Origin: Acidobacteriota bacterium
GTDB taxonomy: Bacteria; Acidobacteriota; Terriglobia; Acidiferrales; UBA7541
Assembly (NCBI GenBank): GCA_003225295.1
Contig: QHYZ01000088.1
Location: 1 to 57,025, forward strand
Reading direction: 5' to 3'
Length of the DNA: 57,025 nt
Shown here: positions 18,387 to 27,339 of the stretch, in pieces
Position numbering within the stretch: position 1 is the first letter of the stretch
Layout of the letters: every line of letters starts with the position of its first letter
Position numbers and translations under genes: made by a program
The notes under the pieces: generated by a model
Seen by the model: the letters and a program-made list of their open reading frames with translations, nothing else
Database searches by the model: none
Told to the model about the DNA's origin: nothing

Positions 18387-19253
18387 TTAAGGCAACGAAT
18401 GGGCTTTGGCCTCCTCAATCTTTGCCTTTAGTTCTGCGGCGCCCTTGCTCTCAGGCACGAGCTTCAGCTCCAGTGCAATTTCCGCTAGTGCCTGTTCGTA
18501 TTTCTTCTGTTCCAACAGGATCGAGCCAATTGCCAAATGAACCTCGGGTAATTTGGGATCCGCATCCGCGGCGCGCTGGAAGGCCTCAAGCGCCAGATCG
18601 TATTTTTCCTGAACCGCATACTCCTGTCCGAGACCTTGTTGCAAGCGCGCGGAATGCGGGTTGATTCGTGCCATCCGCTGATACGACCAGCCGGAAAGCC
18701 TCATCCAGGCTTTGCCCAATTGATAAGCATATTCCGGTTCCTGCGGAGCCAGCTTGACGAGCTTCTGAAGTTGCTGAGCGGCGGCGATCCAGTTTTCCGA
18801 AGCCTCATACGCATTCGCCAGCTGGAGGTGGGCCTGCGGCTGCTGCGGCATCAATCTGACGGCGCGCTGGAGCTCGCGCACGGCCTCCGCTTTTCTTCCG
18901 AGTACCAGCAGACTGGATCCAAGCAGCAACCGTGAAGGACCATAAGCGGGCTGAAGGGCCAGCGCTTCGCGAAACTTCTGAACAGCTTCCAAATGCCGGC
19001 CACGCATCTGGGCGATGACACCGAGGTTGTGATAGACAAGTGGATGTTTGACCCCCTGGCGGAGGGCACTCGAGAAAACTTTTTCTGCCGTGTCGAGATC
19101 GCCGGACTTCAACGCCTCGATGCCAGGCGCCACCTGGATTTCAAGTGAGGGCGGCGGAATTTCCTGCGCAGAACACTGAGTTGCAACAGCAACAAACAGC
19201 AGCAAAAAGAGCTTGCCGCGCAAGCATCTCAGAAAAGGATTTGCAGAAGGCAT
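18387..19253 (-). CDS. Secreted TPR-repeat protein A1
   Basis: 288 residues from ATG 19253, which gives a good signal peptide (positively charged start, LFLLLFVAVAT, cleavage near CSA-QEI). The mature part consists of about six TPRs with the classical W/L-G-Y-A-F-P spacing (YHNLGVIAQMRGRHLEAVQKF and similar). It precedes TPR protein A2 by 13 nt and is divergent to TPR protein B1 across a gap of about 125 nt, which must hold both promoters. Start choice rests on the signal peptide, not on a clear ribosome site. Likely periplasmic scaffold; partner unknown, though genome context points to the nearby receptor and CRTAC1-type protein. Confidence 0.85.
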   Translation of the reverse strand: MPSANPFLRCLRGKLFLLLFVAVATQCSAQEIPPPSLEIQVAPGIEALKSGDLDTAEKVFSSALRQGVKHPLVYHNLGVIAQMRGRHLEAVQKFREALALQPAYGPSRLLLGSSLLVLGRKAEAVRELQRAVRLMPQQPQAHLQLANAYEASENWIAAAQQLQKLVKLAPQEPEYAYQLGKAWMRLSGWSYQRMARINPHSARLQQGLGQEYAVQEKYDLALEAFQRAADADPKLPEVHLAIGSILLEQKKYEQALAEIALELKLVPESKGAAELKAKIEEAKAHSLP

Positions 19254-19379
19254 CGATGCGACCGCACAGGCAGCAGAGCAGCACAAATCGTAGGTAGTAT
19301 AAACCAGCGCCGGAGCCCGCTCCTATGGAAACAATCAGACCTCTTACATATAATTGTCTCGCTAAAGCTTAAAATCCCC

Positions 19380-21005
19380 GTGAGAAAAAAACCCGGACGG
19401 TGGCTTGCAATGCGGCGTTGGCGGATTTCCGTGATAGCTCTGGCGGTGTTGTTCTGTTTTTCGAGTTTTGTCCCTGCTCATCCCAGGCAGAACCGCGCTA
19501 GCGGGAGAGAGCAAGAAATTCTGCGAATCCAACAACTGATCCAGGAGCACGATCTCGACAACGCGCACCTCGCACTCGCAGCGGCTGCCAAGCAGTATCC
19601 GACGGATGAGGGATTCGACAACTTGCTTGGCATCGTCGAGGCACAGCAGGGTAATCACCTCGCAGCGGAAAAGAGCTTTCGCCGGGCGATTGCCAGGGCG
19701 CCGAAATTCACCGGAGCTTACCTGAATTTAGGACGGCTGTATCAAGAGAACACCGCGGCCGATCCGCAGGCGCGTCGCAAGGCACTCGACGTTTATGGGC
19801 GAGTGCTCGAATATGAAGCAGCAAACGCTGAAGCGAATTACCAGAGTGCAGCGCTTTTCTTGCAACTGGGTCAATACGAGAAATCACTCGCTCACATTTC
19901 ACGTCTCCTTGGCGAACAACGGAAGAGTGCACAAACAATCTCCATCCAGTGCGCCGATTACGCTGGATTGGGAAACCACCAGGCTACCGACGATGCGGCC
20001 GCGCGGCTCATGGCTGCCCCGGATATTTCTGAGCCGGATGCCCAGCAAGCGTTGTTGGGGCTGCTTCCAGGCAAGCGCGACGACCTAATTGTGTCTCTGC
20101 TCGAAAGCCTGCAAAGCCGCCAGCAATTGACTCCCGGCCTGTTCGAAGCACTGGGCTTGACCTATGAACGTATGGACCGGCTGCCAGAAGCACGGGCCAC
20201 GCTGGAGAAGTCTTTTGTTGACGGAAAGTCTTCTTCCGCCCTGCTCATGGAGTTGGCGCGCATTGCCCACTTGCAAAAAGACTACCAGGGGGCCCTGGGC
20301 TACCTGGCGCATGCGAGAGACCTGGAGCCCCGCAAGGCTAGCCTGCATTATTACTTTGGCGTTGTGTGTGTGGACCTAAGCCTTATCGCCGAGGCGCGAA
20401 ATTCGTTTGAAAAGGCCGTGCAGCTCGAACCACAAAACCCAGATTACAACTATGCTATGGGTGCCGCCTCTGCCTTCCGGCACGACCCGGCGGAAGCAGT
20501 TCCGTACTTCGAGAAGTATCTTAAACTGAAGCCCCAGGATCCACGCGGCAAGCTGGCCATGGGCGCGGCTCTTTTTCGGGCCAAAGATTACCAGCATGCC
20601 CTTCCTTGGCTCAAGCAATCTGCTGGCATCCCGGCAATCGCCGCGAGAGCTCATTATTACTTGGGGGCGATTGCGCTGGAGCAAGGACAGCTCGAGGAGG
20701 CTTTCGTCGAACTACAGGAAGCGCTAAAAGCCAAACCGGATTTCACGGATGCTCTGGCCGAACTGGGCCAGTACTATCTGAAGCGTAGAAACTACCAGCA
20801 AGCGGAGAAGCAGATTCAGCTCGCATTGCAGATTGAACCTGACCATTACGCCGCGAACTTCTATCTGTTGATGCTCTACACGCGCACCAAAGATGCGCGC
20901 GAAAGAGCGCAGGCCAAGCGTTTCGATGAGTTGAAAGAACTGATGGCAGAAAAGACCCAGGAGTTCCTGCGCATCGTGGAAGTGCGGCCCTTTGAATCAC
21001 CATGA
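19380..21005 (+). CDS. Secreted TPR-repeat protein B1
   Basis: 541 residues. After a charged start and one hydrophobic segment (about 15-35; VIALAVLFCF), nearly the whole protein is TPR: about a dozen repeats, clearest at 290-520. GTG 19380 is the longest start; ATG 19410 is also possible and would give a tighter signal peptide. It is translationally coupled to the next gene, the stop and start overlapping as ATGA. An exported scaffold role is inferred from architecture and signal only. Confidence 0.85.
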   Translation: MRKKPGRWLAMRRWRISVIALAVLFCFSSFVPAHPRQNRASGREQEILRIQQLIQEHDLDNAHLALAAAAKQYPTDEGFDNLLGIVEAQQGNHLAAEKSFRRAIARAPKFTGAYLNLGRLYQENTAADPQARRKALDVYGRVLEYEAANAEANYQSAALFLQLGQYEKSLAHISRLLGEQRKSAQTISIQCADYAGLGNHQATDDAAARLMAAPDISEPDAQQALLGLLPGKRDDLIVSLLESLQSRQQLTPGLFEALGLTYERMDRLPEARATLEKSFVDGKSSSALLMELARIAHLQKDYQGALGYLAHARDLEPRKASLHYYFGVVCVDLSLIAEARNSFEKAVQLEPQNPDYNYAMGAASAFRHDPAEAVPYFEKYLKLKPQDPRGKLAMGAALFRAKDYQHALPWLKQSAGIPAIAARAHYYLGAIALEQGQLEEAFVELQEALKAKPDFTDALAELGQYYLKRRNYQQAEKQIQLALQIEPDHYAANFYLLMLYTRTKDARERAQAKRFDELKELMAEKTQEFLRIVEVRPFESP

Positions 21006-21970
21006 AGATGCCAAGCAGCAAATCACAACTTCTTGCTTTGTCGTCCGGACTGCGCAGTCTTTGGTTGGTAGCCTTCATGATTGCCATCTCGGGAGGGACT
21101 TATGGACAGTCTTCAGCGCTGACGGAATGCACGCGAGCGTTTTATAGCCAGGACTACGCTCAAGCCGCTCAATTGGCGGAAAAGCATCTGAGCAAGTATC
21201 CGAAAGATGTAGCTCTCCGGGTGGTTCTCGCTCGTGCTGAACTTGCCCAAGGCAGGGCTCTGCAAGCTTTCGAGGAACTCCGAAGAGCACTGGAGTCCGA
21301 CCCGAGAAGCATTGATGCCCTCTATTATTTGTCAATTGTCTCCAGAGAGCTTTCCCAAAGTGCATATCAGCGGCTATTCTCGGCGGCTCCTGACTCTTTC
21401 CGCGTGCACCAGCTTCTTGCAGAAGCCGCCCTGAGCGCCAACAACCCAACGGAAGCGGAGAAGGAATTCAAGAAAGCCTTGGAAGTAAATCCTCAATCCG
21501 TGGAAGTTTCCACGGAACTGGCAGAGCTGAAGCGTTCCCAGTCAAAATTTGATGAAGCCATCGCTTATTACTTTCAGGCGGAGAGGAATGCACCGTTGAG
21601 TTATGACGTCGCCTATGGTCTGGGTGCTTGCTACACATACAAACAAGAATATCCTCAAGCGGTCCAGTGGCTGCGGAAGGCTGCGGCTTTGGCCCCAGAT
21701 TCCGCGGCGGGTCGGTTCGCCCTCGGCAACGCATTGTTTCAAGATGGACAATTCGAGGAGGCCATTCCGGAATTGAACGAAGCCTTACGTCTCGAGCCGC
21801 GGATGAAACAGGCGTATTTCCTTCTCGGCCGCGCTTTTTCAAAACTAGGCCGCTCGGAAGAGGCTAAAGCAGCAATCAAAAAGCTGGACGAACTCAACCG
21901 CTCTGAGGTCCCGGGACAAGCAAATGGGCCGGCCGGGGAGGCTCGTCCAAGACCCGAGTCGCAAAGATAG
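21002..21970 (+). CDS. Secreted TPR-repeat protein B2
   Basis: 322 residues, ATG overlapping the stop of B1 (ATGA). A hydrophobic N-terminal segment (about residues 17-35, ending in GGTYGQSSA) looks like a signal peptide. At least six TPRs follow, e.g. DVAYGLGACYTYKQEYPQA, then a short Pro/Arg-rich tail. The gene converges with the GH27 gene, 44 nt away. Its tight coupling with B1 suggests the two products work as a pair in equal amounts; no other domain is seen. Confidence 0.85.
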   Translation: MKMPSSKSQLLALSSGLRSLWLVAFMIAISGGTYGQSSALTECTRAFYSQDYAQAAQLAEKHLSKYPKDVALRVVLARAELAQGRALQAFEELRRALESDPRSIDALYYLSIVSRELSQSAYQRLFSAAPDSFRVHQLLAEAALSANNPTEAEKEFKKALEVNPQSVEVSTELAELKRSQSKFDEAIAYYFQAERNAPLSYDVAYGLGACYTYKQEYPQAVQWLRKAAALAPDSAAGRFALGNALFQDGQFEEAIPELNEALRLEPRMKQAYFLLGRAFSKLGRSEEAKAAIKKLDELNRSEVPGQANGPAGEARPRPESQR

Positions 21971-22014
21971 GGCTCGCTCTAGCAGATTTAGGGATGGCAT
22001 TGTCTCTGACGAAG

Positions 22015-23187
22015 TTATTTGGAAACTTTGAGCAGCACTACACCGTGCTTCGGAACTTTCGTTGTATAGGAACCCTGCGCCGTGCCTAGATCCTTGTGAT
22101 CCAGGAGGTCGCGGAGTTTCGCCGCTTCTGGAGCGCCAATCACTTTGAATTCGAGCGTCATTTGGATGGCGGACTCGCTGCGGTTGAAGAGTCCTACGGC
22201 TTTGCTGCCGTCGGCGAGCGGTCTCGCCCAGATTTCAAGCGGGCCTTCTTGCCAAAACCGGTGTCCTTGAATCCCCTTGCTGTCCTGATCCACGGCGATG
22301 ACTTCGGAGTTCGTTAGCAATTCCTTCGTTTCGGCGGGCATATTTCGCAGGTCATTCCCCGCCAAAAGGGGAGCTGCAAGCAAGGCCCAAAGCGCCATGT
22401 GCGTCCGATATTCCTCGCGGTTCATGTGGCCGTTGCCCACTTCCAGCATGTCCGGATCGTTCCAGTGTCCCGGACCGGCGAATTTTTCCAGGCCGTTCTG
22501 CCCAAACCCAATTAAAGACATGCTGTCGTAACTGTCGCTGATGTCTCCTGTTGTCCGCCACAAATTGCCGGTTTTGGGTCCCCAACGCCACGGCGCCTTC
22601 ACGCCCCAGTTGCAAATGCTGAACACCATGGGACGTCCGGATTCGGCAAGCGCATCGCGAAATTTTGCATATTGCACCTCCGGATCGAGACCCTCCGAGT
22701 TGCACCAGTCGATCTTCACGTAGTCGATTCCCCAAGAGGCGTACGTCTTGGCGTCCTGGACTTCATAATTCAGGCTGCCCGGCCGCTTTTCGCAGGTGCC
22801 CGTGCCTGCGTCCGTGTAAAGGCCCAGCTTCAAACCTTTACTGTGGACGTAGTCCGCGAGGACTTTCATTCCGGAGGGGAATCTTTGAGGATCCGCAACG
22901 ATAGCCCCCTGCGGATCGCGACTCACCTGCCAGCAGTCGTCGATGTTCACATACTGATAGCCCGCCGCCTGCATCCCGCTGCTGACCATGGCGTCGGCCA
23001 TCTCGCGAATGAGTTTGTCGCTGACGTTGCATGCAAACTTGTTCCAACTGTTCCAGCCCATCGGCGGAGTCTGTGCCACCGAACTGGAGGCTTGCGAAAG
23101 AGAGGACGGCGCGAATAAAGCTCCAGCATTTAACAGAACTAATGCCGCCGGAAGAACTCGAAGGGAAAGGCACGGTGAAGAAGTCAT
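22015..23187 (-). CDS. Secreted GH27 alpha-galactosidase
   Basis: About 390 residues from ATG 23187, preceded by GAGGTG; an ATG at 23199 would add four residues. A signal peptide (hydrophobic to about residue 32) is followed at once by TPPMGWNSWN, the N-terminal GH27 hallmark. Counting from 23199, the nucleophile is Asp164 (VKIDWC) and the acid/base Asp219 (RTTGDI); the GHWNDPDMLEVGN block is complete. GH27 enzymes hydrolyse terminal alpha-galactose with retention. A short C-terminal beta domain completes the normal size. The LacI-type palindrome lies at 23211-23224, overlapping the likely transcription start, with a weak extended -10 (TAGGCT, complement of 23228-23233). This links the enzyme to the LacI regulator and Oar-like receptor 1. 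Confidence 0.93.
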   Translation of the reverse strand: MTSSPCLSLRVLPAALVLLNAGALFAPSSLSQASSSVAQTPPMGWNSWNKFACNVSDKLIREMADAMVSSGMQAAGYQYVNIDDCWQVSRDPQGAIVADPQRFPSGMKVLADYVHSKGLKLGLYTDAGTGTCEKRPGSLNYEVQDAKTYASWGIDYVKIDWCNSEGLDPEVQYAKFRDALAESGRPMVFSICNWGVKAPWRWGPKTGNLWRTTGDISDSYDSMSLIGFGQNGLEKFAGPGHWNDPDMLEVGNGHMNREEYRTHMALWALLAAPLLAGNDLRNMPAETKELLTNSEVIAVDQDSKGIQGHRFWQEGPLEIWARPLADGSKAVGLFNRSESAIQMTLEFKVIGAPEAAKLRDLLDHKDLGTAQGSYTTKVPKHGVVLLKVSK

Positions 23188-23208
23188 TGCACCTCGCATT
23201 ATTTGCCA

Positions 23209-23224
23209 GACGTAAGCGCTTACG
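23209..23224. promoter_or_regulatory. LacI-type operator ahead of the GH27 gene
   Basis: GACGTAAGCGCTTACG, identical over 16 bases to the site at 13381-13396; the inner 14 bases (23211-23224) are a perfect palindrome. It lies between the GH27 gene and the divergent CRTAC1-type gene and could control one or both. Confidence 0.8.
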
Positions 23225-23376
23225 CAGAGCCTAGCACGCCTTCCCGAAAAGTGCGATGCTATTCGCCGGCTTTATCCTCAGATGACGAGCCCTTCATGGA
23301 TGGGATGGTGCAAAGAAGTCGCCACGCGCGGATGAAACAATTGCGAATTCCGCAGTCTCCTAGGAAACGACTGGAG

Positions 23377-25215
23377 ATGAGAAGGAATGTTCGTCGCTTG
23401 GCTTCTCTGGCACTTGTCCTCATTTCGGCATGGTTGTGGGCAAACGCCGCCGGGCAGGAACCGCAAGACCGCAAACCCCAAAAGCCGGAGGCCACAGGAG
23501 TGGCGACCGGCGGCCCTCACGCGCCCGTCAAAGACGCCTGGTCTCGGCCAATCACCGCCGGAGGATTTGTCGATGGTGCACCAATCGTGTTCGCCGATAT
23601 TACCAAACAGGCCGGCCTTGACAAATTCCGCCACCGCTCGGGGAATCCCGAAAAGGCAACCATCCTCGAGACGCCGGGTTCAGGCGTGGCCTTGCTGGAC
23701 TATGACAACGACGGTTGGCTGGACATCTATTTGCTGAACGGGTCCACATTCGCTGCTCTAAAGGGGAAAGAACCCGCCCCGCGCGCAATGCTGTTCCACA
23801 ACAACCACGACGGTACTTTCACGGATGTAACTGCAAAGGCCGGCGTGGCCAATGAACGATGGAGCTTTGGTGTGGCTGTCGGCGATTACGACAATGATGG
23901 CTGGCCCGACATCTACGTGACCAACTACGGCAAGAACCGTCTCTATCACAACAATCATGACGGCACATTTACGGACGTGGCAGAGAAGGCAGGGGTCACC
24001 GTAGGAGGCTGGTCCGCCGGACCGACTTGGGGCGACTACGATCGTGACGGTTTATTAGACTTGTTTGTGCCGGGCTACGTGAAATTCGACGCTGATCACC
24101 CTCCTGTCGGCGGACAAGGTGGAATTAGTTTGAGCGCATGCCAGTATCGTGGCGTGAGTTTCTCCATGTGCGGGCCCAGGGGCCTTCCTGGAGAGACCGA
24201 TCATCTCTTCCACAACAATGGCGATGGTACCTTCACCGACGTTAGCCAGAAGGCTGGGGTAGCCAACTCACAGAGGTACTACGGCCTGGCCTCCGTGTTT
24301 GTGGATGCAGACGATGATGGCTGGGTGGATTTGGCAGTGGCCAACGACTCCGTGCCCCGGTACCTCTATCACAATCTTCACGACGGCACTTTTGAAGACG
24401 TTAGCTATTTGTCCGGTTTTGCTTTGACGAACGAGGGCCTGGCGCAAGCATCTATGGGAATTGCTGTGGGTGATTACAACCGGGACGGCAAAGTGGATTT
24501 TTTGATTACCACGTTCTCAGACGATTACAAGACGCTCTACAGAAATGATGGCGACAACAATTTCTCCGACGTCACTTTTCGGGCGGGCTTGGGAGGCCCT
24601 ACAATTCCTTTCCTGGGGTGGGGAGCGGGGTTTCTAGATTTCGACAACGATGGACTCTTGGATATTTTCATTGCCAATGGCCACGTCTACCCCTCGGTGG
24701 ACCAGCGGGACTGGGGCACCACCTGGGCCGAGCGGCCCCAGCTATTCCGCAGTCTCGATGGGGTTAAGTTTCAGGAGGTTCCGCCCGCGACGGGGAGCGG
24801 GTTGGCCGCGGTGATCCCCGCGCGAGGCGCCGCGTTCGGGGACCTTTTCAACGACGGCCACATCGACGTGGTTCTGAACAACATGGATTCCGCTCCAACA
24901 CTGCTTCTGAATGTGGTGAAGAACGACAATCACTGGATCACCCTCAAATTGGTGGGAGGACCGAAGAGTCCGCGGGATGCCGTTGGCGCGAAAGCCCTCC
25001 TTAGCACGGGCGGAGTGCGACAGCGCGCTGACGTCACGAGCGGAGGGAGTTACGGCTCCAGCTCCGATCAACGCCTTCATTTCGGATTAGGTTCCGCTAC
25101 CAAAGTGGATAAGATCGAGATTCACTGGCCGAGCGGAAAAAAAGAAGAGATTGTGGCACCCGGCGTCGATCGCATTCTCACCGTGGTGGAGGGACAGGGA
25201 GTCGTTGAGAAATAA
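23377..25215 (+). CDS. CRTAC1-type secreted protein (FG-GAP repeats + ASPIC/UnbV), copy 1
   Basis: 612 residues from ATG 23377, chosen because RRNVRRLASLALVLIS then forms the signal peptide (cleavage near ANA-AGQ); the frame is open further upstream with other ATGs. The body carries repeated calcium-binding loops of the DxDNDG type (LLDYDNDGWLDIY, GDYDNDGWPDIY, GDYDRDGLLDLF, LDFDNDGLLDIF) forming an FG-GAP/VCBS beta-propeller. The C-terminus is an ASPIC/UnbV domain (about 530-600; HFGLGSATKVDKIEIHWPSG). Such proteins are common in Acidobacteriota, Planctomycetota and marine Bacteroidota; their job is not established. Divergent to GH27 with a LacI site between; overlaps the cytochrome gene by 11 nt. 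Confidence 0.92.
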   Translation: MRRNVRRLASLALVLISAWLWANAAGQEPQDRKPQKPEATGVATGGPHAPVKDAWSRPITAGGFVDGAPIVFADITKQAGLDKFRHRSGNPEKATILETPGSGVALLDYDNDGWLDIYLLNGSTFAALKGKEPAPRAMLFHNNHDGTFTDVTAKAGVANERWSFGVAVGDYDNDGWPDIYVTNYGKNRLYHNNHDGTFTDVAEKAGVTVGGWSAGPTWGDYDRDGLLDLFVPGYVKFDADHPPVGGQGGISLSACQYRGVSFSMCGPRGLPGETDHLFHNNGDGTFTDVSQKAGVANSQRYYGLASVFVDADDDGWVDLAVANDSVPRYLYHNLHDGTFEDVSYLSGFALTNEGLAQASMGIAVGDYNRDGKVDFLITTFSDDYKTLYRNDGDNNFSDVTFRAGLGGPTIPFLGWGAGFLDFDNDGLLDIFIANGHVYPSVDQRDWGTTWAERPQLFRSLDGVKFQEVPPATGSGLAAVIPARGAAFGDLFNDGHIDVVLNNMDSAPTLLLNVVKNDNHWITLKLVGGPKSPRDAVGAKALLSTGGVRQRADVTSGGSYGSSSDQRLHFGLGSATKVDKIEIHWPSGKKEEIVAPGVDRILTVVEGQGVVEK

Positions 25216-26440
25216 TCGGCACCATCTGGTTGGTGTTGCCTCCCGGGCTCGATATCGGAGAATTATACTTCCGCTTCAAATAACTCGCCTGCTTCCCTTC
25301 TGGCGTATCGTCCCGTGCTTGCTTCTTTATTCCTGTTTGGCATTCGCGCAGTCGCAGACGCACAAGACCACCGATTTCCCCCATTTTCGTCCGCGGCAGG
25401 AGATGCCTCGAGAAAGCTTTGCGGGTCGAGAAGCTTGCGCGAGTTGTCACCCGGAGAAGAGCCGCTGGCAATCCCACACGGCGATGGGACATGCCCTGCG
25501 TATCGCTGCCGAGAGCGATGTGCTGCGAACCCACCCACGGATGACTTTTCAAGCCGGAGCGTACTCTTACGAGATCGTAAGCGATGGCCAACAAAACTCG
25601 TATCGTGTGAGCGACGGAAAAGAAACCATCCGTGAGCCGATTCTTTACGCGTTTGGAAATGCCCATGTCGCCCAGACTTATGTCTACCGCCGCAACGAAA
25701 AGCTTTATGAAGCCCGCGTGAGCTATTACACCGCGATCGATGGATTGGACTGGACGATCGGAGACGTTCTCAATCCGCCGCCGAGCTTGGAGGAGGCCGC
25801 CGGCCGCGACATCAGTGGCGATGAAGCGCGCAATTGTTTCAGCTGTCACGGCACCGCCGCGGTGGTCAACACCAAGCTTCAACTGGAGCGATTGATTCCC
25901 GGCGTGACCTGCGAGACCTGCCACGGACCGGGAGGGAGCCATGCCGCAGTGATGCTCTTGGCCCCCGGAGAGAGCCTGTACATTTTCAATCCGAAAAAGC
26001 TTGATGCCGAAACTCTTTCGCAGGAGTTCTGCGGGGCTTGCCATCGCGGCGTGGACACCGTGGCGATGATGCCCGACCTGGGGGGCATCAACAACGTGCG
26101 ATTTCAGCCTTATCGCTTGTTCAACAGCCGCGGCCACGATCCCAAGGACGCGCGATTGACTTGTACTGCTTGCCACGACCCCCACGAGGATCTGAAACCT
26201 GGGGCCGCTGTTTACGATTCAAAGTGTACGGCGTGCCATGCACCGCGCGGTGCGGAACAAGCCAATATCCGCACACCCGGCAAAACGGCGGCAGTCTCAT
26301 CCACCGCCAAGTCTTGCCCGGTGGCAAGCGAGCGGTGTGTAAGCTGCCATATGCCCAAGGTGGAGTTGCCGGGCGCGCACTTCAAATTTACCGACCACCG
26401 CATTCGAATCGCGCGGCAAGGGCAAGCCTATCCTTACTGA
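25205..26440 (+). CDS. Secreted seven-haem cytochrome c
   Basis: 411 residues if translation begins at TTG 25205 (AGGGAG three bases upstream); there is no ATG or GTG in frame before the signal segment (LLPFWRIVPCLLLYSCLAFAQ), so the start is uncertain. Seven haem-binding CxxCH motifs are visible: CASCH, CFSCH, CETCH, CGACH, CTACH twice and CVSCH. The last is followed by MPK, giving a cytochrome-c554/multihaem look. A periplasmic electron-transfer role is expected. It overlaps the end of the CRTAC1-type gene, so co-expression is likely. A cytochrome with such a protein inside a sugar locus is unusual; the electron donor is unknown. Confidence 0.88.
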   Translation: MRNNRHHLVGVASRARYRRIILPLQITRLLPFWRIVPCLLLYSCLAFAQSQTHKTTDFPHFRPRQEMPRESFAGREACASCHPEKSRWQSHTAMGHALRIAAESDVLRTHPRMTFQAGAYSYEIVSDGQQNSYRVSDGKETIREPILYAFGNAHVAQTYVYRRNEKLYEARVSYYTAIDGLDWTIGDVLNPPPSLEEAAGRDISGDEARNCFSCHGTAAVVNTKLQLERLIPGVTCETCHGPGGSHAAVMLLAPGESLYIFNPKKLDAETLSQEFCGACHRGVDTVAMMPDLGGINNVRFQPYRLFNSRGHDPKDARLTCTACHDPHEDLKPGAAVYDSKCTACHAPRGAEQANIRTPGKTAAVSSTAKSCPVASERCVSCHMPKVELPGAHFKFTDHRIRIARQGQAYPY

Positions 26441-26518
26441 GGCCTCCACCCGGAAATCACTTGATCCCGGAAGACCGCTGGCAATGTCCAAACTGCAAGG
26501 ATAGTAACTCCAAAGAAT

Positions 26519-26539
26519 CCCCCGCCTTCAGGCGTGGGG
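26519..26539 (+). repeat. Solo IS200/IS605 right-end-like hairpin
   Basis: CCCCCGCC-TTCA-GGCGTGGGG forms an 8-bp stem with one bulged T and the same TTCA loop and GGGGAG context as the right end of the complete IS (11091-11110). No transposase is present beside it, so it is an orphan end or a small non-autonomous relic in the 175-nt gap between the cytochrome and cupin genes. Confidence 0.5.
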
Positions 26540-26614
26540 AGTCTTCGCCGCAGGCGACTTCGATTGACGGGCGACATGGTCTGACGGCCCGGCCTCCCTA
26601 ACCTCAGTCTGGCG

Positions 26615-27097
26615 CTAGTAGCCTTTCACCTTGATGACAAAATAGTTGAATTCATGAGCGCCATCGAGCACCAGCTGGTGTGGTACCCGAGCGGGAATGC
26701 GGACCACATCTCCGGCCGAAAGTTTCTGCCGGGTGCCACCTTGAATGGTGCCATTGCGCTTCTCGTGAGGCGCGACCGTTTCTCCGTTTACCAAGGTGCC
26801 CCCCACAACGAGTGTAGCGGAGCCGGATTCGACGAAAAATACGTCCACTTGAGTTTCGTGCCACTCGACCTGACCGTCGGCCTCCCGGTGAACCAACAAG
26901 AAGGCTTCACTGGGAAAATCCGAGAGCTGCTTCACGGCAAAATGATGTGGATCAGTGGCAGCTTCGGCACCAAGCGCCTGCGCAGCGTGCTGCAGGTTCG
27001 CTAGCGTCCAATGCTCGAAACCTTGCGGGACGGGTTCCTCGGATCTCACGCCTAGGAAAGGAATCGCAATCAAAAACACCAGCCAGAGCTTTTTCAT
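26615..27097 (-). CDS. Exported cupin-domain protein
   Basis: 160 residues with a signal peptide (MKKLWLVFLIAIPFLG, cleavage near VRS-EEP). A single cupin barrel follows with HREADGQVEWHE and a later H (RVPHQLV) as candidate metal ligands. It is related in form to the cupin at 11223 but not a close copy. A GTGAG site precedes the ATG. Stands alone on the minus strand, downstream of and away from the Oar-like receptor 2 terminator. Function unknown. Confidence 0.85.
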   Translation of the reverse strand: MKKLWLVFLIAIPFLGVRSEEPVPQGFEHWTLANLQHAAQALGAEAATDPHHFAVKQLSDFPSEAFLLVHREADGQVEWHETQVDVFFVESGSATLVVGGTLVNGETVAPHEKRNGTIQGGTRQKLSAGDVVRIPARVPHQLVLDGAHEFNYFVIKVKGY

Positions 27098-27283
27098 CTT
27101 TTCTCACCCCCAGTCTTGGTCGTAACACTCCGAACAAAAATCAGCTACTGCAAGCGCCTGAGGCCTTTGGTCACCAAACTATGTGGAAACAATCTGCTGA
27201 GATGCCCCAAGTTTACGGCCAGCCTCTGGATTCTCCACATGCCGGCATCCAAAACAGGACAGCCAGTTCTATCATTTTCTAAC

Positions 27284-27317
27284 AAAAATCGGGGCGCCCT
27301 CCTCGAAAAGGCGCCCC
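27284..27317 (-). terminator. Rho-independent terminator after Oar-like receptor 2
   Basis: Eight-bp stem GGGGCGCC (27291-27298) and GGCGCCCC (27310-27317) with an 11-nt loop; on the minus strand it is followed by ATTTTTG. It lies 22 nt past the receptor stop codon and is very similar in stem sequence to the terminator of receptor 1. Confidence 0.9.
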
Positions 27318-27339
27318 GCCGCTTTCGCTTTGGTGTGGG

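Noticed and set aside
25178-26185. Minus-strand open frame of 335 codons
   Set aside because: It is antisense to the multihaem cytochrome gene, whose CxxCH motifs prove the plus-strand frame.
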